Position numbers and translations under genes: made by a program
From: Arachnopeziza araneosa
Lineage: Eukaryota; Ascomycota; Leotiomycetes; Helotiales; Arachnopezizaceae
NCBI GenBank assembly: GCA_003988855.1
Contig: QYAI01000075.1
Location: 62,001 to 126,000, forward strand
Direction: 5' to 3'
Length of the DNA: 64,000 nucleotides
Notes under the pieces: generated by a model
Database searches by the model: none
Told to the model about the DNA's origin: nothing
The model's input: only the letters and a program-made list of their open reading frames with translations
Part shown: in pieces, positions 1 to 11,017 of the stretch
Layout: each line of letters starts with the position of its first letter
How positions within the stretch are numbered: the stretch's first letter is position 1

Positions 1-1373
1 CACGTGCTTAATTCACGTCTCGTCCCCAACCCTACCCTTTTGAGTAGCAATGAATTAGCTATTCAAAAAGTACCTGGGTGCTACGAAGTGCAATCACTCC
101 CCACGTTATCATAGAAGCACATTATACGTTGCTACCAGTCAAACTTTGCGAGAAACGTGTGGCTGAGTACACAGACTGAAATAGGGACTTGCATTGCCGT
201 GTATTGGCTTAGTTGCGGTGTGCATTGGGTGCTCATGCTCAGCTCATAGCTACTCATTTTCCGCCTCGCGGTAAAAAACCTTTCTTCTCCCTCATTGGCT
301 AGTCGAGATAAACCTATCTCCCGGTAGAGTCCTATGGAATGCAAAACCAATTATGACAGGAATCTCAGACTTTTACATTTCTTTACGGTCATGATGCGGG
401 GATGGAAAGGAATTTGGATTTAGAGATATAGGGTTTTCAGTAACTGGAGATGAAGGTCCGGGCTTAAAAAAACGAGATGTGTTTGGTCAAGATCATACCG
501 AAGGTTTATAAGGAAGACTACTGCCACGGTTTTGACTGGTTGGGGAGGCGTAAACTTGGAGTTCGAGGCTGTATTATGGCTGAAATTCACGAAAGTTGAA
601 TTTTTGGCGGACCTGCCGCACAGCTTATGAAACAGCGGTAGAATTTCTAGACCCATGCAGCTTCTATCCAAAATTCTGATACTCGTAGCCTTTACATCAA
701 TAGTAATGAATGCTTTCCCAAGCTAGCTGGCCATAAATAGGTAGTTTCCTTCAGCTTAGCCACCTTACTAAGCTTTCCTGCCCAATACAAGAGAAAGTAC
801 TAAGACTGTAGCAGCCATGAGCATCGCTACGTCTACTAAGAGCAGGCTGCATCATGGAAAGTTCATCTTGGACTCCAAAATTTCACAATTAAAATGCAGC
901 GAGCATTGTTTACACTGAAATAAATTATGATGACTGATAACGGCAGCAATAAGCTTCATTTCGTACTAGTTAATGCGGCTCTTTAATCTAAAACCAAGAG
1001 CCAAGAGCCAAGAATGGTTGTTGTCAAACGGTAGAACAAAAGTCGGTCTCTAAAGACTTCATAAACTTTCGGGGCAGTGACTATGGGTTCTCTCCAGAAA
1101 TCAATAACAAAACCAAAATAACCTCGTTCCTATATTCGAGTTTACATCCCATCTCAGTTTCTTTCCGTCTACTCAGAAAATTTCACTTCAAAGTAAACAA
1201 ACCTGATCGTTACGAAAAGCTCCCCAAAGCACTTTACTTAAAACTATATTATTCACCATAGTAGATACTAAACTCATGTGAATGTTTCGTCGAGGTATGA
1301 GTCGTAGCTCGATTATATCCTCTGTGTAGATTTTTGCTCCAGTAAGCTTAAATTTAAACCTTGCAGAACTTCA
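1..1373. other. Left flank, no supported gene
   Basis: I see only short open frames without recognisable motifs, codon bias or splice structure in this AT-leaning stretch. No tRNA-like or repeat structure was noticed. Confidence 0.5.
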
Positions 1374-1811
1374 ATGAGCGCAAATCAATCCATCGCAAGC
1401 AAGAAACCACCTTGCAACTACATATTCCTCTGCCAGCAAAGCCACTCCTGTCTCCCAGATCTGTATATTGCCGAGTTTCTTCGCGCCAAGGTTGTTGGCT
1501 ATCTTCAACGAACAGTCCTCTATCTCGAACAACCACGATCGGTATCCGCAAACAAAAGAAAACAAGTCCGTGGCCTCCGCCGTGAGCTCGCACGCGGCAT
1601 GACTAAACAGCGGAGAGAAGAGGTGTATAATTACGTGCTGGGTATTGAGGACATGGAGAAGCGAGCTGCGACTGAGTTGTATCTAGCAAGATATCCAGGT
1701 TTTGTATTGAATGGAGATGGAAAGTTGATGTTTGGTGATGGAGATAGATTGCCTATAGTTTATGACAATCACAGTAGGAGGAATGAGTGCATGATGTGCA
1801 ACATAATGTAA
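1374..1811 (+). CDS. Small unknown protein, paralog of its downstream neighbour
   Basis: Single-exon frame of 145 aa starting at an ATG. I do not recognise the family. The C-terminal half is charged and helical (RREEVYNYVLGIEDMEKR) and ends in an ARYPGFVLNGDGKL block that lines up with ARYENFVIRGQDGSL in the gene starting at 2114, in the same relative place after a charged helix. That resemblance and the same orientation are the main evidence that both are real. No signal peptide or membrane segment is visible. The N-terminal 50 residues are less convincing and an upstream intron cannot be excluded. Confidence 0.5.
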   Translation: MSANQSIASKKPPCNYIFLCQQSHSCLPDLYIAEFLRAKVVGYLQRTVLYLEQPRSVSANKRKQVRGLRRELARGMTKQRREEVYNYVLGIEDMEKRAATELYLARYPGFVLNGDGKLMFGDGDRLPIVYDNHSRRNECMMCNIM

Positions 1812-2113
1812 GGTGAAGATTGGGGTGTACGTGGCTTGGTCTTATGAAGGGTTTATGATGGAGAAAGATGCACTAGTTAGTTTCCTCAATATGTGATCGA
1901 TCGATTATTTTAATAGCATGAATTATTCACTCCAATACCACCACATTACAACCACAACTCTAGTTTATATTATTTCTTGTCATGAGCTTCGGTATCGTGA
2001 TATAAATCATTGTGATATTATTTACGAGCAGATTCCAAAGTATTTTTCGAGCTGCAACAGAGCTAAAATTACCTACCTGTCTCAAAACTACACACAAGTA
2101 GAACTACAACGAA

Positions 2114-2596
2114 ATGGTAGACGGCGGTGAACCTCATCTACCGCCACTCTCGAATACAGCAGGCTTCAAATTTCGACGATCCAAAAGCTTCACCTATGAC
2201 AAAAGTAGCCCCGAGTGGTTTTGGAAACTATCTCCAATATTGCCACAGCTCTGGATCCGCGATGCAAGCCAAGTATCTGCCGACACCGTTGCCGAGTTGG
2301 AACAATCCTGGTTGCGATATCTCACTCTTCATATCCCAGGGAAAGGCGAAGGCTCCGGTTTGAGTGCCTTTACAAGAAGCGGGCGCAAGAAACTCGAGGA
2401 TGAGTACAGAAGGCTGGATGATGATGTTAGGAGGGCCAAAGAGGTTGCGTTGGCAAGGTATGAGAATTTTGTCATCCGTGGGCAGGATGGCAGTCTGGAT
2501 TATCATACTGAGGAGAAAGAAGGGAGAACTGGAGGGATTTGGAAGAAGATTATGGAAAAGATACCAGAAATGAAGATTTATGATGGAAAGAAGTAG
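2114..2596 (+). CDS. Small unknown protein, tandem paralog
   Basis: Single-exon frame of 160 aa from an ATG about 300 bp after the preceding gene. I see a proline-rich start, a WFWKLSPILPQLW aromatic stretch, a highly charged central helix (RKKLEDEYRRLDDDVRRAKE) and the ARYENFVIRGQDGSL block shared with the upstream gene. The end is basic (KKIMEKIPEMKIYDGKK). Function unknown; no transmembrane segment or signal peptide. Probably a lineage-restricted fungal family arranged as a tandem duplicate. Confidence 0.55.
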   Translation: MVDGGEPHLPPLSNTAGFKFRRSKSFTYDKSSPEWFWKLSPILPQLWIRDASQVSADTVAELEQSWLRYLTLHIPGKGEGSGLSAFTRSGRKKLEDEYRRLDDDVRRAKEVALARYENFVIRGQDGSLDYHTEEKEGRTGGIWKKIMEKIPEMKIYDGKK

Positions 2597-2957
2597 CCTA
2601 AATCGAGAGCGATGATGTTGTGTTTGAGAGCTAATAGTGGATGGACAGTGGTTTGTGATAGATTAGCGGATACAAATCTACTTAAAATAAATCCTCGTCT
2701 TGATAGATAGTGATTTATTCTGACTTTTATTTGGTGTTTTTAGAGATTGCAAGTTGAGTGAGCCGGAGATGTCGTCGAAATATATCACGTGAAGTATCAC
2801 ATGATTTGATCAAACCACTTCTGTTATCTTGTCGCTGTAAGACATTATCTACCTACCTAGATAGATACGAAGGTTGTGAAAAGGCTTATCACGCTGCTAA
2901 TCAGCTTACGTGAGTTCCTCATTGCTCATTCTTTCAAGAAAAATCTTGTCCCACTAG

Positions 2958-2970
2958 CGGAATTTCGGAA
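2958..2970 (+). promoter_or_regulatory. CGG-N5-CGG site upstream of the Zn2Cys6 gene
   Basis: CGGAATTTCGGAA lies about 107 bp before the start codon of the regulator at 3077. The identical 13 bases occur at 5356-5368 before the pump gene. Zn2Cys6 proteins typically bind pairs of CGG triplets, so autoregulation is a reasonable inference. Confidence 0.45.
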
Positions 2971-3076
2971 TCTATCTCAACCCGAGTCTCATATCACCAA
3001 CAGCGCGTTGCGTAAATCTCGAGACTCCTCTACAATCCAGTCCGACCCGGGTTTCATCAGAATCCGAAGTGCCCAA

Positions 3077-5234
3077 ATGAAACCTATCATAGATTCCAAC
3101 TCTCCTTCAGTCGTCATTCCCGACGCAATGGGTGCCGGAACAAAACGATCTTCCAGGCTACGAAAATCCTGCGAATCATGTCGGAATCTGAAAGCGAAAT
3201 GCGTCCTAAATGAGCAAAATAGAAGCACTTGTCAAAGGTACTGTATGCATGGTGTTTTTTGTGGCAAGGGCTCTAAATTATACAGATGTACAAAAGATGG
3301 GCAACGATGTACCTTTCTTCAGCCGAAGGCTCGTCCAAAACGGGCAAAAAATTCCAGCATGTGAGAATTATATACCAATTCATGATTTATGGCCAAGTTT
3401 GATTTTAAATAGACGTGTTGCAGAAATGGAAGAGAAAATTGAGGAGCTGATGGCATTGGTTGCTTCGAAACAAACAAATCAAGCGGCATCGTCGCCAGAA
3501 TTCTCATCCAGAGCTGCTCAGCCCAGCTTGTTCGACCTAGGAGAACCTAACATCGAAGCATTTGCGAACCCTTTCACACCGTTGAGTTATTTACCAGGAC
3601 CTAATGACACCAGTATACGGCAGCCCTTTCCCACGTTTCCGTTTTTCAACTTCGAAGACCCGTTCCAAGATGTGATATCTAATGGTCTTATTCAACTCAA
3701 CCAGGCCGAAGAGTCGATACGATTATTTCAAAAGGCGGCCGTAAATTTTCCATTCGTGGTCCTTCCTCCAAAGGTGACTATAGATATACTTCGACGAGAA
3801 AGACCTTTGCTTCTTTTATCGGTTCTTTGTTTTGGTGCAGCATCCGACGCGAAACTTCAAAACCAACTTGAGCTTGAGCTACGAGAGACCCTGAGTAAAA
3901 GGATTGTTGTCAATGGCGAGAAAAGTTTGGACTTATTACAGGGACTTCTCGTGTACCTTGCTTGGTAGTATTTGTGTCTTAACAACTGAAACTGGATGCT
4001 GACGAACATAAGGTATCATTTCTACTTCAATGCGGATCGAGAACAGCTCTATCAGCTCTCACAAATGGCTTCGGCTATGGTTGTGGACCTTGAAATTGAT
4101 GGTCCAAGTCAAGATTTCAGACAAAGTTACGAATTTGACTTTAGTTCTGAGAGCTCAAGAAAAAAAGAGACTTCGGAAGAGCTTGAAAGACAGAGGACTT
4201 TTCTAGGAAGTTATTTTGTGACATCCTCGTAAGCTCTTCCAATTCCCCGGATCATGACCTAACATTATCGGAGCCTTTGTCAAGGGTTGAGAAAACCCAA
4301 CAGTTTTCAATACAGTGACTACATGGAAGTCTGCGGCCAGTCTTTATCAGGAGCCGCGCGAGCAGAAACTGACTACCTCATACCATACTTCATTCGAATA
4401 CAACAACTCGCTGAGGAAATCGATCATGCTTTTAAGTACAGTCAAAAGCCTAGGGCTCTAGAGTCTGCCGCGCGAATCGAAATGTTAGTCAAAGCTTTCG
4501 AACGACAGATTAGCCAGATACGAGAAAGCTTTCCAGCTCTTGTATGGAAGAATAGTGAGCGTACACTCCTAGAAAAGAATCCTCCGCTGACTCGTACAGA
4601 CTGCATCAACATGCGTTTTCATCACCTGCGCTCTTATGTCAACAGAGTTGGCTTCCACGCAAGCAAGCCTTCCGAGCTGGAAATAAACTCTGGAATGACC
4701 ACCCTTCGTTCTTGGTACTATTCAGCATCACGTAGCGAATGTCTCATCCGCTGTCTCCAAGCTACCAAAGACTGCCTCGATCAGTACCTCTTGCTGACTC
4801 CAGGAGATATCAATGCTTTTACCTCACCCGACTATATTCTTCTTTTCTATGCAATTGTAATACTTGGAGCCCTTGCTACTGAAGCTGGCGATTGTCAGAC
4901 ACTTGATGTTACTCAAATGAAGCAGATCGCAAATCTGGACTACTATGTTAATTCTTTAGCTAACCTAGCACTTCGGGCGCTTTCTCTACTTCCTCCTGGA
5001 GGAAATAACTACATGCGCCTCTTCCATCTTCTGCTCTCAAACTCAACACTTTGCTATATGAGCCCACGGATTGTCAGCCTACACGGTGTTGAGCGCATGA
5101 GATCTGCGTTCAAAAGCGTGATGCCCGTAATAAAATCTGATGAAAGTGAGCTTTATGGGATGCCAGATGTGGACACTTGGCGTGAAGAGCAGTGGGCTGG
5201 GACCTTATCTCAATGGGATACATTCTCAACTTAA
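3077..5234 (+). CDS. Zn(2)-Cys(6) fungal transcription factor
   Basis: Nuclear regulator of about 654 aa. Exons 3077-3237, 3286-3360, 3413-3964, 4013-4228 and 4274-5234; the introns are 45-52 nt with GT..AG ends and phases agree throughout. Residues 32-62 hold the six-cysteine cluster C-X2-C-X6-C-X9-C-X2-C-X6-C, split by intron 1 and completed only after splicing. A short coiled coil follows (VAEMEEKIEELMALV), then a middle region with the usual fungal_trans hallmarks (QLYQLSQMASAMVVDL; ERQRTFLGSYF; LRKPNSFQYSDYMEVC). The ATG at 3077 is chosen because upstream in-frame sequence lacks an ATG. The next gene downstream is an efflux pump in the same direction, suggesting a local regulator-pump pair. 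The acceptor of intron 4 (after 4273) was picked by phase and branch-point position and is the least certain junction. Confidence 0.88.
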
Positions 5235-5355
5235 GAATTATCGACCATGGAGTCCGATAATTACCTGTTGAACTTTACCTAAATGCTTTAACACGTCTGG
5301 TTGTTGTAAGATTACATGAAGTTAGAAAAATTATTGGAATGAGAACGACTAGTCC

Positions 5356-5368
5356 CGGAATTTCGGAA
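5356..5368 (+). promoter_or_regulatory. CGG-N5-CGG site upstream of the MFS pump
   Basis: CGGAATTTCGGAA, identical to 2958-2970, lies 261 bp upstream of the pump start codon. A half-site-like TTCGGAATCT also lies near 5455, and the same ten bases directly overlap the first site. Likely target of the neighbouring Zn2Cys6 protein; inferred, not shown. Confidence 0.45.
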
Positions 5369-5628
5369 CTAAAGTTGCTCTTACGACGTAGCGAATCTCA
5401 TCTTAATTAACCCTTGCAGAAGTTACAAGCCCATGATAATTTTCAAGGGGGAGGGTTCGGAATCTGAGAGCATCTTAAGATTCCGATCAAACCAATCATA
5501 GAAAAGAGTTTTGGCTGGCGCCCTTGTATATTTACCGTGGCGCACCTCTCTGATCTTCTTGTTTCGCTAGATCTTCTCATTCATTCATTCTTTGAGCCTC
5601 ATCTGGCTTGATATTTTCTATTTTCGCA

Positions 5629-7662
5629 ATGTCGCTGAACGAGAAGGATGTAGAGGCCGAGATAACAAGCGGTGATCAAAGCCAAACTGATGTCGAAATG
5701 GAGCAAGTTGCCGACCCTGTAAATAATCTCAATGGAGACAACGAATCAGAATATATTACTGGTGCTAGGTTATACGTTATTATTCTGGGTCTTTGCTTGT
5801 CGGTTCTTTTGGTTGGATTGGTAAGATACTTCTTGAGAGTTTCGCTGTAGCAAGTACTGATTTATCATAGGATAATTCCATTTTAGCTACTGTAATTAGA
5901 TGCGATCTCTGAATCATTTATCGTTGCTAAACTTTGTAGGCTGTCCCGACAATTACAACCGCATTCAACTCCCTACCGGATGTAGGGTGGTATGGAAGTG
6001 CCTTTCTGATTTGCGTGTAAGTGGCTTTTAACCAAACGATCAATAACCATCGCAAAATACTAACGACGTGAAGCTGTGCACTCCAACCAATCTCATCCAA
6101 ATTGTATCAGTATTTCAATCTACGTCTTATCTATATAAGCTTCATCGCCTTATTCGAAATCGGCAGTCTGATTTGCGCAACGGCTGTCTCATCTGTGATG
6201 CTGATCATTGGAAGAGCCATTGCTGGAATCGGTGCTGCTGGCATGTTCTCTGGAGCATTGGTTATCGTGTCGTATACGATTCCTCTGCGTCAACGACCGA
6301 GTAAGTTCTGGGTTTTCCGTTTGACTTGTTCTTAGACTGACAAATATAAGTCTACACAGGTATCGTTGCCTCTATGTTCGGTGTTTCGAGCGTCGTAGGA
6401 CCAATTCTGGGCGGAGTATTTACTCAACATTTAACTTGGCGATGGTGTAAGTGCTGGCCTGTAGGTGAAAGATTTGACTGACGTTACATAGGTTTCTGGA
6501 TCAATCTTCCTCTCGGCGCCGTGACAATCGGAATCCTAATCTTATTCTTCAAACCGAAATCTAGAAAACTTACGGAACTTCCCCTCGGCCAAAAAATCAA
6601 GCATCTTGATCTCCCTGGTCTTTTTCTCTTCATTCCCTCAGTTCTCATGCTTCTCCTTGCCCTTCAATGGGGAGGGAACCGAGATCCATGGAAATCAGCT
6701 ATAACGATCGGTCTTATTATCGGCTTCGCAATCGTCATGGTCTTGTTTGCGTTATGGCAACGGCACTTGGGCGATGACGCGAGCATCCCTGCTCGGATCA
6801 TAGGACAGAGGAGTGTTTACTCCGCTGCTGGAGTCGTGTTCTTTGGACTAGGCAGCGTTCAGGTCATTGCCTATTACATCCCAATATGGTTCCAAGTCAT
6901 CAAAGGAATCACTCCTGAACAGAGTGGTATTCGTTTCCTCCCAACCGTGCTAGGGAATGTTGTGGGATCAATATTGTTTGGTGGTCTCGGTAAGCCCTCC
7001 ACTGTCCAGAATCTAGATATTGAATAATACTAATTCCATAGTTACTCAATTCGGTCATTTCAATCCCTTCCTCTTTTTCGGAGGAGCAACTGTAGCAATA
7101 GCCGGTGGGGTGATAGCCACATGGAAAGTAGACACCGGGAATGCCATGATAGATGGTATCCAAGTTCTTGGTGGTCTAGGCGCAGCATGTGTCATCCAGA
7201 TGGTTCGTTCTCACAGCCCTTCCGTCAGACCCATCACTAACCTTCCAGCCCGTAATCGGACTCATGGCCCTGCTCCCACAATCCGACCTCCCAACCGCGA
7301 CCTCCATCTCGGTATTCTTCCAATTTTTCGGCGGTGCTGTCTTCCTCGCCATCAGTGAGAACATCTTCGTCTCCTCCCTGGTCAGAAACCTCCATAAATA
7401 CGCCCCAATGGTGGACGCAGAGGCAGTCGTCGCAGCTGGTGCTGAAGGCCTGAGGAAAATCGTGCCGAAAGGCGTGGCCCTGGATGGTGCACTGGTGGCA
7501 TATAATGTGGCTGTTACGCAGACTTTTTATCTTTGTGCTGCTGGAGCGGCGTTGGCTTTCTTTTGTGCATTTGGAATGGAGTGGAGGAGTGTGAAGGGGG
7601 AACAGAATAGAAAGGGAGAGACTGTTGTTGAAGAGAACGGGGAGACAAAAGCTTCGGTTTGA
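5629..7662 (+). CDS. MFS drug/toxin efflux pump, DHA2-type
   Basis: Plasma-membrane or vesicle exporter of about 558 aa with eight exons: 5629-5820, 5871-5891, 5940-6016, 6074-6300, 6360-6446, 6492-6989, 7042-7202, 7249-7662. All junctions are phase-consistent. After an acidic hydrophilic N-terminus come TM1, then VGLDNSILAT and the PTITTAFNSLPDVGWYGSAF block typical of 14-TM H+ antiporters. GRAIAGIGAAGMFSGALVIV (motif C-like region) and WRWCFWINLPLGAV follow, with further hydrophobic segments to a charged tail. The family exports secondary metabolites, toxins and fungicides. It follows a Zn2Cys6 gene on the same strand by about 400 bp with a shared upstream site. The substrate cannot be read from the sequence. 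The donor at 7203 (GTTCGT) is non-canonical in its flanks but phase and conservation support it. Confidence 0.88.
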
Positions 7663-8466
7663 GAGGTGTTGACCTGCTCTTTGTTTTGTATTATCAACCC
7701 TCTTCGCTCAAACCGGGACTTGGGGATCATGAGAGGTGAATTGTCAAGAATCCTTAGATTTATTCTCTTGAATATAATAGATAGAATTAGAAGTTCAATA
7801 AATAATCTTTAATCAACGATTTATAAGCAGAGAGTAGGGGGATTCTGCCACCAGGAAGGTCATTTGCTTGGCACTGCCAGGCCAAGCGAGAAGTCAACTG
7901 CTTACCAGGAGTGTCAATATATACATCTATCTAGATGTCAGCTTTTGCTTACCGCTTACTCTATGTTTCTTCTATCTGTATGCAAGCTTAACAATGCAAG
8001 ACTAACCTTAAAGATATATCTTACCATGATTATGTGCCCACACATCGAGCTCCAGATGAAATTATGATGTATAAACCCTACCCATTTGCTTTCTGAATAC
8101 AGAGATACCAGAACGTGATACTTGTGTCCGTATTGTGGATCTCATTGTGATGCCAAACTTTGGATACGTTTAGACAGCCAGAGGGAGAGTGGAAGATGAG
8201 TATATATTCAATACCAGCGACCAGTTCTCTAGCACTCATATGCGATCTCGTTTCCGTCATTCCATGCCTCCGAGATATCAATATGAATGTCATTCCCGTT
8301 TTTACCTTGACACCAGTGAATCTGACGTCTCCTGCTGCTTCTGACCAAAAGATACCTTCTAGTTCTCTTCATTCGGGCCGAGGAAAAGTTACACTATGCC
8401 ATTTTAGACCTGATTCTACGGCAATTTCTCCCTCACCTGTTTCCTCTCCTCAGTATATATAGTTCC
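7663..8466. other. Intergenic, no supported gene
   Basis: AT-rich 3' flank of the pump gene. Short open frames here show no conserved motif. No repeat noticed. Confidence 0.45.
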
Positions 8467-9167
8467 ATGTAGAATATTTGACGGAAGGCTCGGTGAACGA
8501 GGCAAGATAGAAGGCTTCCGGGGTCGCTCGTCATCTGACTCCTCGTATTCATTTTTCTCTTCTTCATATTCCTCATATCTTTAGTGATAGACCATCCTCC
8601 AAATTCTAGTCATTCTCAATTTTGGGGCAGCTATTTTTCCAAGTTCCTGTCGGATCCTAGATTTGAGCCTTAGCTAGAGCTGCCTTGACTGCAATTTGTT
8701 CCTTGGCCTCGGCCTCTACTTCTCTTAACTAGGGTTTGTGTTCTTCCTACATCCTTATCAACTCTATTTCTTCTTCCTCATATTCACGCTACTCTCATTG
8801 TAATTCTCGCTCTATGGACCGGATCTCTTCGAATACTCGACTTTTGTCCTTTCCGACCACAATCCAAACTTTAGGAGTTTGATTCCAGACTTTCGTCGAT
8901 TCGTATTCGAGTTTTAAGTCTTTCGCAATCCTCTCGATCTCATCAAATTCGTAATTCTTTAGCACAAAAACCCACCCCCTTGGTCCTTTATCCGCACAGT
9001 ATTCCTTCAAGAACCGCCTTAGGTCCTTGTCCATCTTTGACGGTGTGGTCTTTAAGGTCCGCCAATGTTGATCCCGAGCTTTGGCATTATCTGTTCTCCA
9101 TTGCATCTTTGCAGGTTCATAAAGCGCCACAATCCCTGACTGAATCGGATCGTTCTTATGTCCATTA
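8467..9167 (-). pseudogene. Decayed gene, 3' part, cut off by a transposon
   Basis: Read on the minus strand, about 9165 to 8795 is open and protein-like (GHKNDPIQSGIVALYEPAKM, later LRRFLKEYCADKGPRGWVF). Beyond the stop, coding-like charged sequence continues with several in-frame stops (EEEEIELI, LREVEAEAKEQIAVKAALAK). Across the transposon the frame can be resumed on the other side (11018 onward). I do not recognise the protein. Stops scattered in otherwise coding-like sequence suggest a relic, perhaps of a repeated gene hit by RIP. The first ATG of the open part lies inside the transposon end and is not a real start. Confidence 0.5.
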
Positions 9168-9205
9168 ACGTACTTGATAAGTAAGCTGGACACGCCCCAC
9201 CAAAA
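9168..9205 (+). repeat. Left terminal inverted repeat of the transposon
   Basis: 38-bp arm starting ACGTACTTGATAAG and ending CGCCCCACCAAAA. Its reverse complement matches the right arm base for base apart from a 21-bp insertion there. Confidence 0.85.
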
Positions 9206-9264
9206 TTATTACTTTAAGAGAAAATATTTCAACAACTAATTAAAATTACTATTATTAAACTAAT

Positions 9265-10926
9265 CTAATGAGAATCAACTCTATCTGGACACGTACGAGC
9301 TGTGTGTTTAAGAGATTTACACATACTACACCTTCGTAGCGCGCGGATTCGTGGCTCTACTGCTCCACTCGTAGATTGGCTCATAAGCTCTGTATCTACA
9401 ACTGCGATTCGATTTAAGCCTTCTTGAACTGTCAAAACACCTCCTGTAGCAATATACGACCTTCGTGCGACTTTCTTTTTCTTTTGGCGTTCGTTTGCAG
9501 TCCGTAGCTTCTTATTCTCGTCCGCAAGAAGAACTGCAGAGTGCATAGCCATTTGACAACCTTTGACTAATTGTTGAATTGCACGGTCTGTAGGGCTAGA
9601 AGAACCAGCCGTACGACGTTGTAAGAAGTCTCCGATTGCCTTAGCTTGAAATTCCAACTCTTGTATATTGTGTGGCGTCTCTGGAACCCAAGGCGCTTGT
9701 TCGATCGCAGGAAGAAGAGGAGGGCTAGGTGTCCGTAATTGAGTATTGAGCTTCGAAAGAACACGTTCAGGGTCGTACGGAACTAGTCCAGTAGCTGCGA
9801 ACCCGCTACAGACTGTATTTGAAGTTATAGACTCTGTACGAGCTGTATAATAAGCCGGAAGAAAGTCTGACTTATCAATATGATTAACTCCGACTCGCAT
9901 AAGATCTTCAATCTGTCGTCCGTACGATCGCTTTAGAACTGCAAAACAGCCAACATCAAGAGGCTGAAGTAAATGCGACGAATGCGGTGGCATACAAAGG
10001 GTAATGATGTGACGGTCTTTGCAAAACATGTCGAATTTAGGCGTAGCATGACTACTGTGTTCGTCAAGAATAAGAAGTCGGTATACACCTTTCGTACGGT
10101 TCTTTGTATGCTTCTCAAACACGTCCGTAAGCCACGTAAGACCTAATTGATCTGTTGTCCAACCGTTCTCACTAACTGCAATTGTCCAATTAAGTGGCAA
10201 CGAGTCAAGATACCAGGAAGAGATATGAGTCTTGCCTTTGAGTATAACCATTGGAGGAAGCGACCAGCCGTCTGAACTGATACACTCAACAGTCGTAACC
10301 CATTCGCGGTTTCCAGGTTGAATCGTTACAGGCCGCAAAGCTCGATCAGAAGCCGTAACAACTTTTGCGGTCGAGATTACACCTATTTGAAACCCTGTCT
10401 CGTCAAAGTTGTAGATATCTGCGTCTTCAATGCCATATTTCGCGACCGTGTTTCGTACGAGCCGGAACCAGTCTCGAATAGCTGTTGGATCTTCGCATAA
10501 AGCACTTTTGTAATCGTATTTTCGCTTGTATCGAGCTCGTAAGGAGTCGTGACGTCGTACGAAGTTATACGGCCATTGCTTGCCAACCGTACGCGAATTT
10601 GACGCATCTGTACTAGTTCGTTTTTGAAGAAGTAGATTTGCCATATCACGAATTGAAGTCGTACGAACCGGTAAGCCTCGTTCGTCCATAGATAGTATCC
10701 AATTAACAAGTGTTTCCTCCTCTGTACTCGAAAGGTTGAGGTTTGCGGACCGAATTTCATGTCGTGGACGTGTTCCGCGAAGACGCGTCTGAAGTGTCGA
10801 TTTTGGGATATCGTACATAACTGCAGCCTCACGAATGCTTGTGAAATAGCCTGATTTGTACGAATCGATCGCAAGAGCTATTCGGCCCTCTTTAGAAGCT
10901 AGTTGGACGTGATTTGGTTGAGACAT
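9265..10926 (-). CDS. Pogo/Fot1-type DDE transposase
   Basis: 553-aa transposase occupying most of the element, single exon. The N-terminus holds a Psq/HTH-like DNA-binding part (YFTSIREAAVMYDIPKSTLQ) followed by a CENP-B/Tc5-type helix-turn-helix (TEEETLVNWILSMDERGLP). The DDE_1 nuclease core shows all three acidic positions: YNFDETGFQIGV, LLILDEHSSHAT and LLQPLDVGCFAVLKRSYG. A basic KKKKVARRSY stretch and a C-terminal CSMCKSLKHTARTCP knuckle-like motif follow. No stop or frameshift is visible, so the protein may be active. It excises and reinserts the element at TA dinucleotides. Confidence 0.93.
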   Translation of the reverse strand: MSQPNHVQLASKEGRIALAIDSYKSGYFTSIREAAVMYDIPKSTLQTRLRGTRPRHEIRSANLNLSSTEEETLVNWILSMDERGLPVRTTSIRDMANLLLQKRTSTDASNSRTVGKQWPYNFVRRHDSLRARYKRKYDYKSALCEDPTAIRDWFRLVRNTVAKYGIEDADIYNFDETGFQIGVISTAKVVTASDRALRPVTIQPGNREWVTTVECISSDGWSLPPMVILKGKTHISSWYLDSLPLNWTIAVSENGWTTDQLGLTWLTDVFEKHTKNRTKGVYRLLILDEHSSHATPKFDMFCKDRHIITLCMPPHSSHLLQPLDVGCFAVLKRSYGRQIEDLMRVGVNHIDKSDFLPAYYTARTESITSNTVCSGFAATGLVPYDPERVLSKLNTQLRTPSPPLLPAIEQAPWVPETPHNIQELEFQAKAIGDFLQRRTAGSSSPTDRAIQQLVKGCQMAMHSAVLLADENKKLRTANERQKKKKVARRSYIATGGVLTVQEGLNRIAVVDTELMSQSTSGAVEPRIRALRRCSMCKSLKHTARTCPDRVDSH

Positions 10927-10955
10927 AACTGGTTAAATGGTGTAGAAATGAGTCG

Positions 10956-11014
10956 TTTTGGTGGGGCGTGTCCAGCTTAGTTACTTGTATGGCCAGCTTA
11001 CTTATCAAGTACGT
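10956..11014 (-). repeat. Right terminal inverted repeat with 21-bp insertion
   Basis: Mirror of the left arm (TTTTGGTGGGGCGTGTCC...) interrupted at 10980-11000 by 21 extra bases. The insertion is flanked by a direct CCAGCTTA repeat (10972-10979 and 10993-11000), which looks like a small slippage or gap-repair duplication. The outer 14 bases resume at 11001. Confidence 0.8.
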
Positions 11015-11017
11015 TAA

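Larger units (their letters stand above)
9168..11014 (-). mobile_element. Intact Fot1/pogo-family DNA transposon
   Basis: A 1,847-bp element bounded by inverted repeats and flanked by TA on both sides (9166-9167 and 11015-11016), the target duplication expected for pogo/Fot1 elements. Its single 553-codon transposase frame is uninterrupted. It has split an older decayed gene whose minus-strand sequence continues on both sides. The intact frame and near-identical repeat arms suggest a fairly recent insertion. The right arm carries an extra 21 bp (see repeat entries). Confidence 0.88.

Noticed and set aside
8795..9193. A 132-aa gene starting inside the transposon end
   Set aside because: Its ATG and first codons are transposon arm sequence; the rest continues a decayed gene found on the other side of the element.
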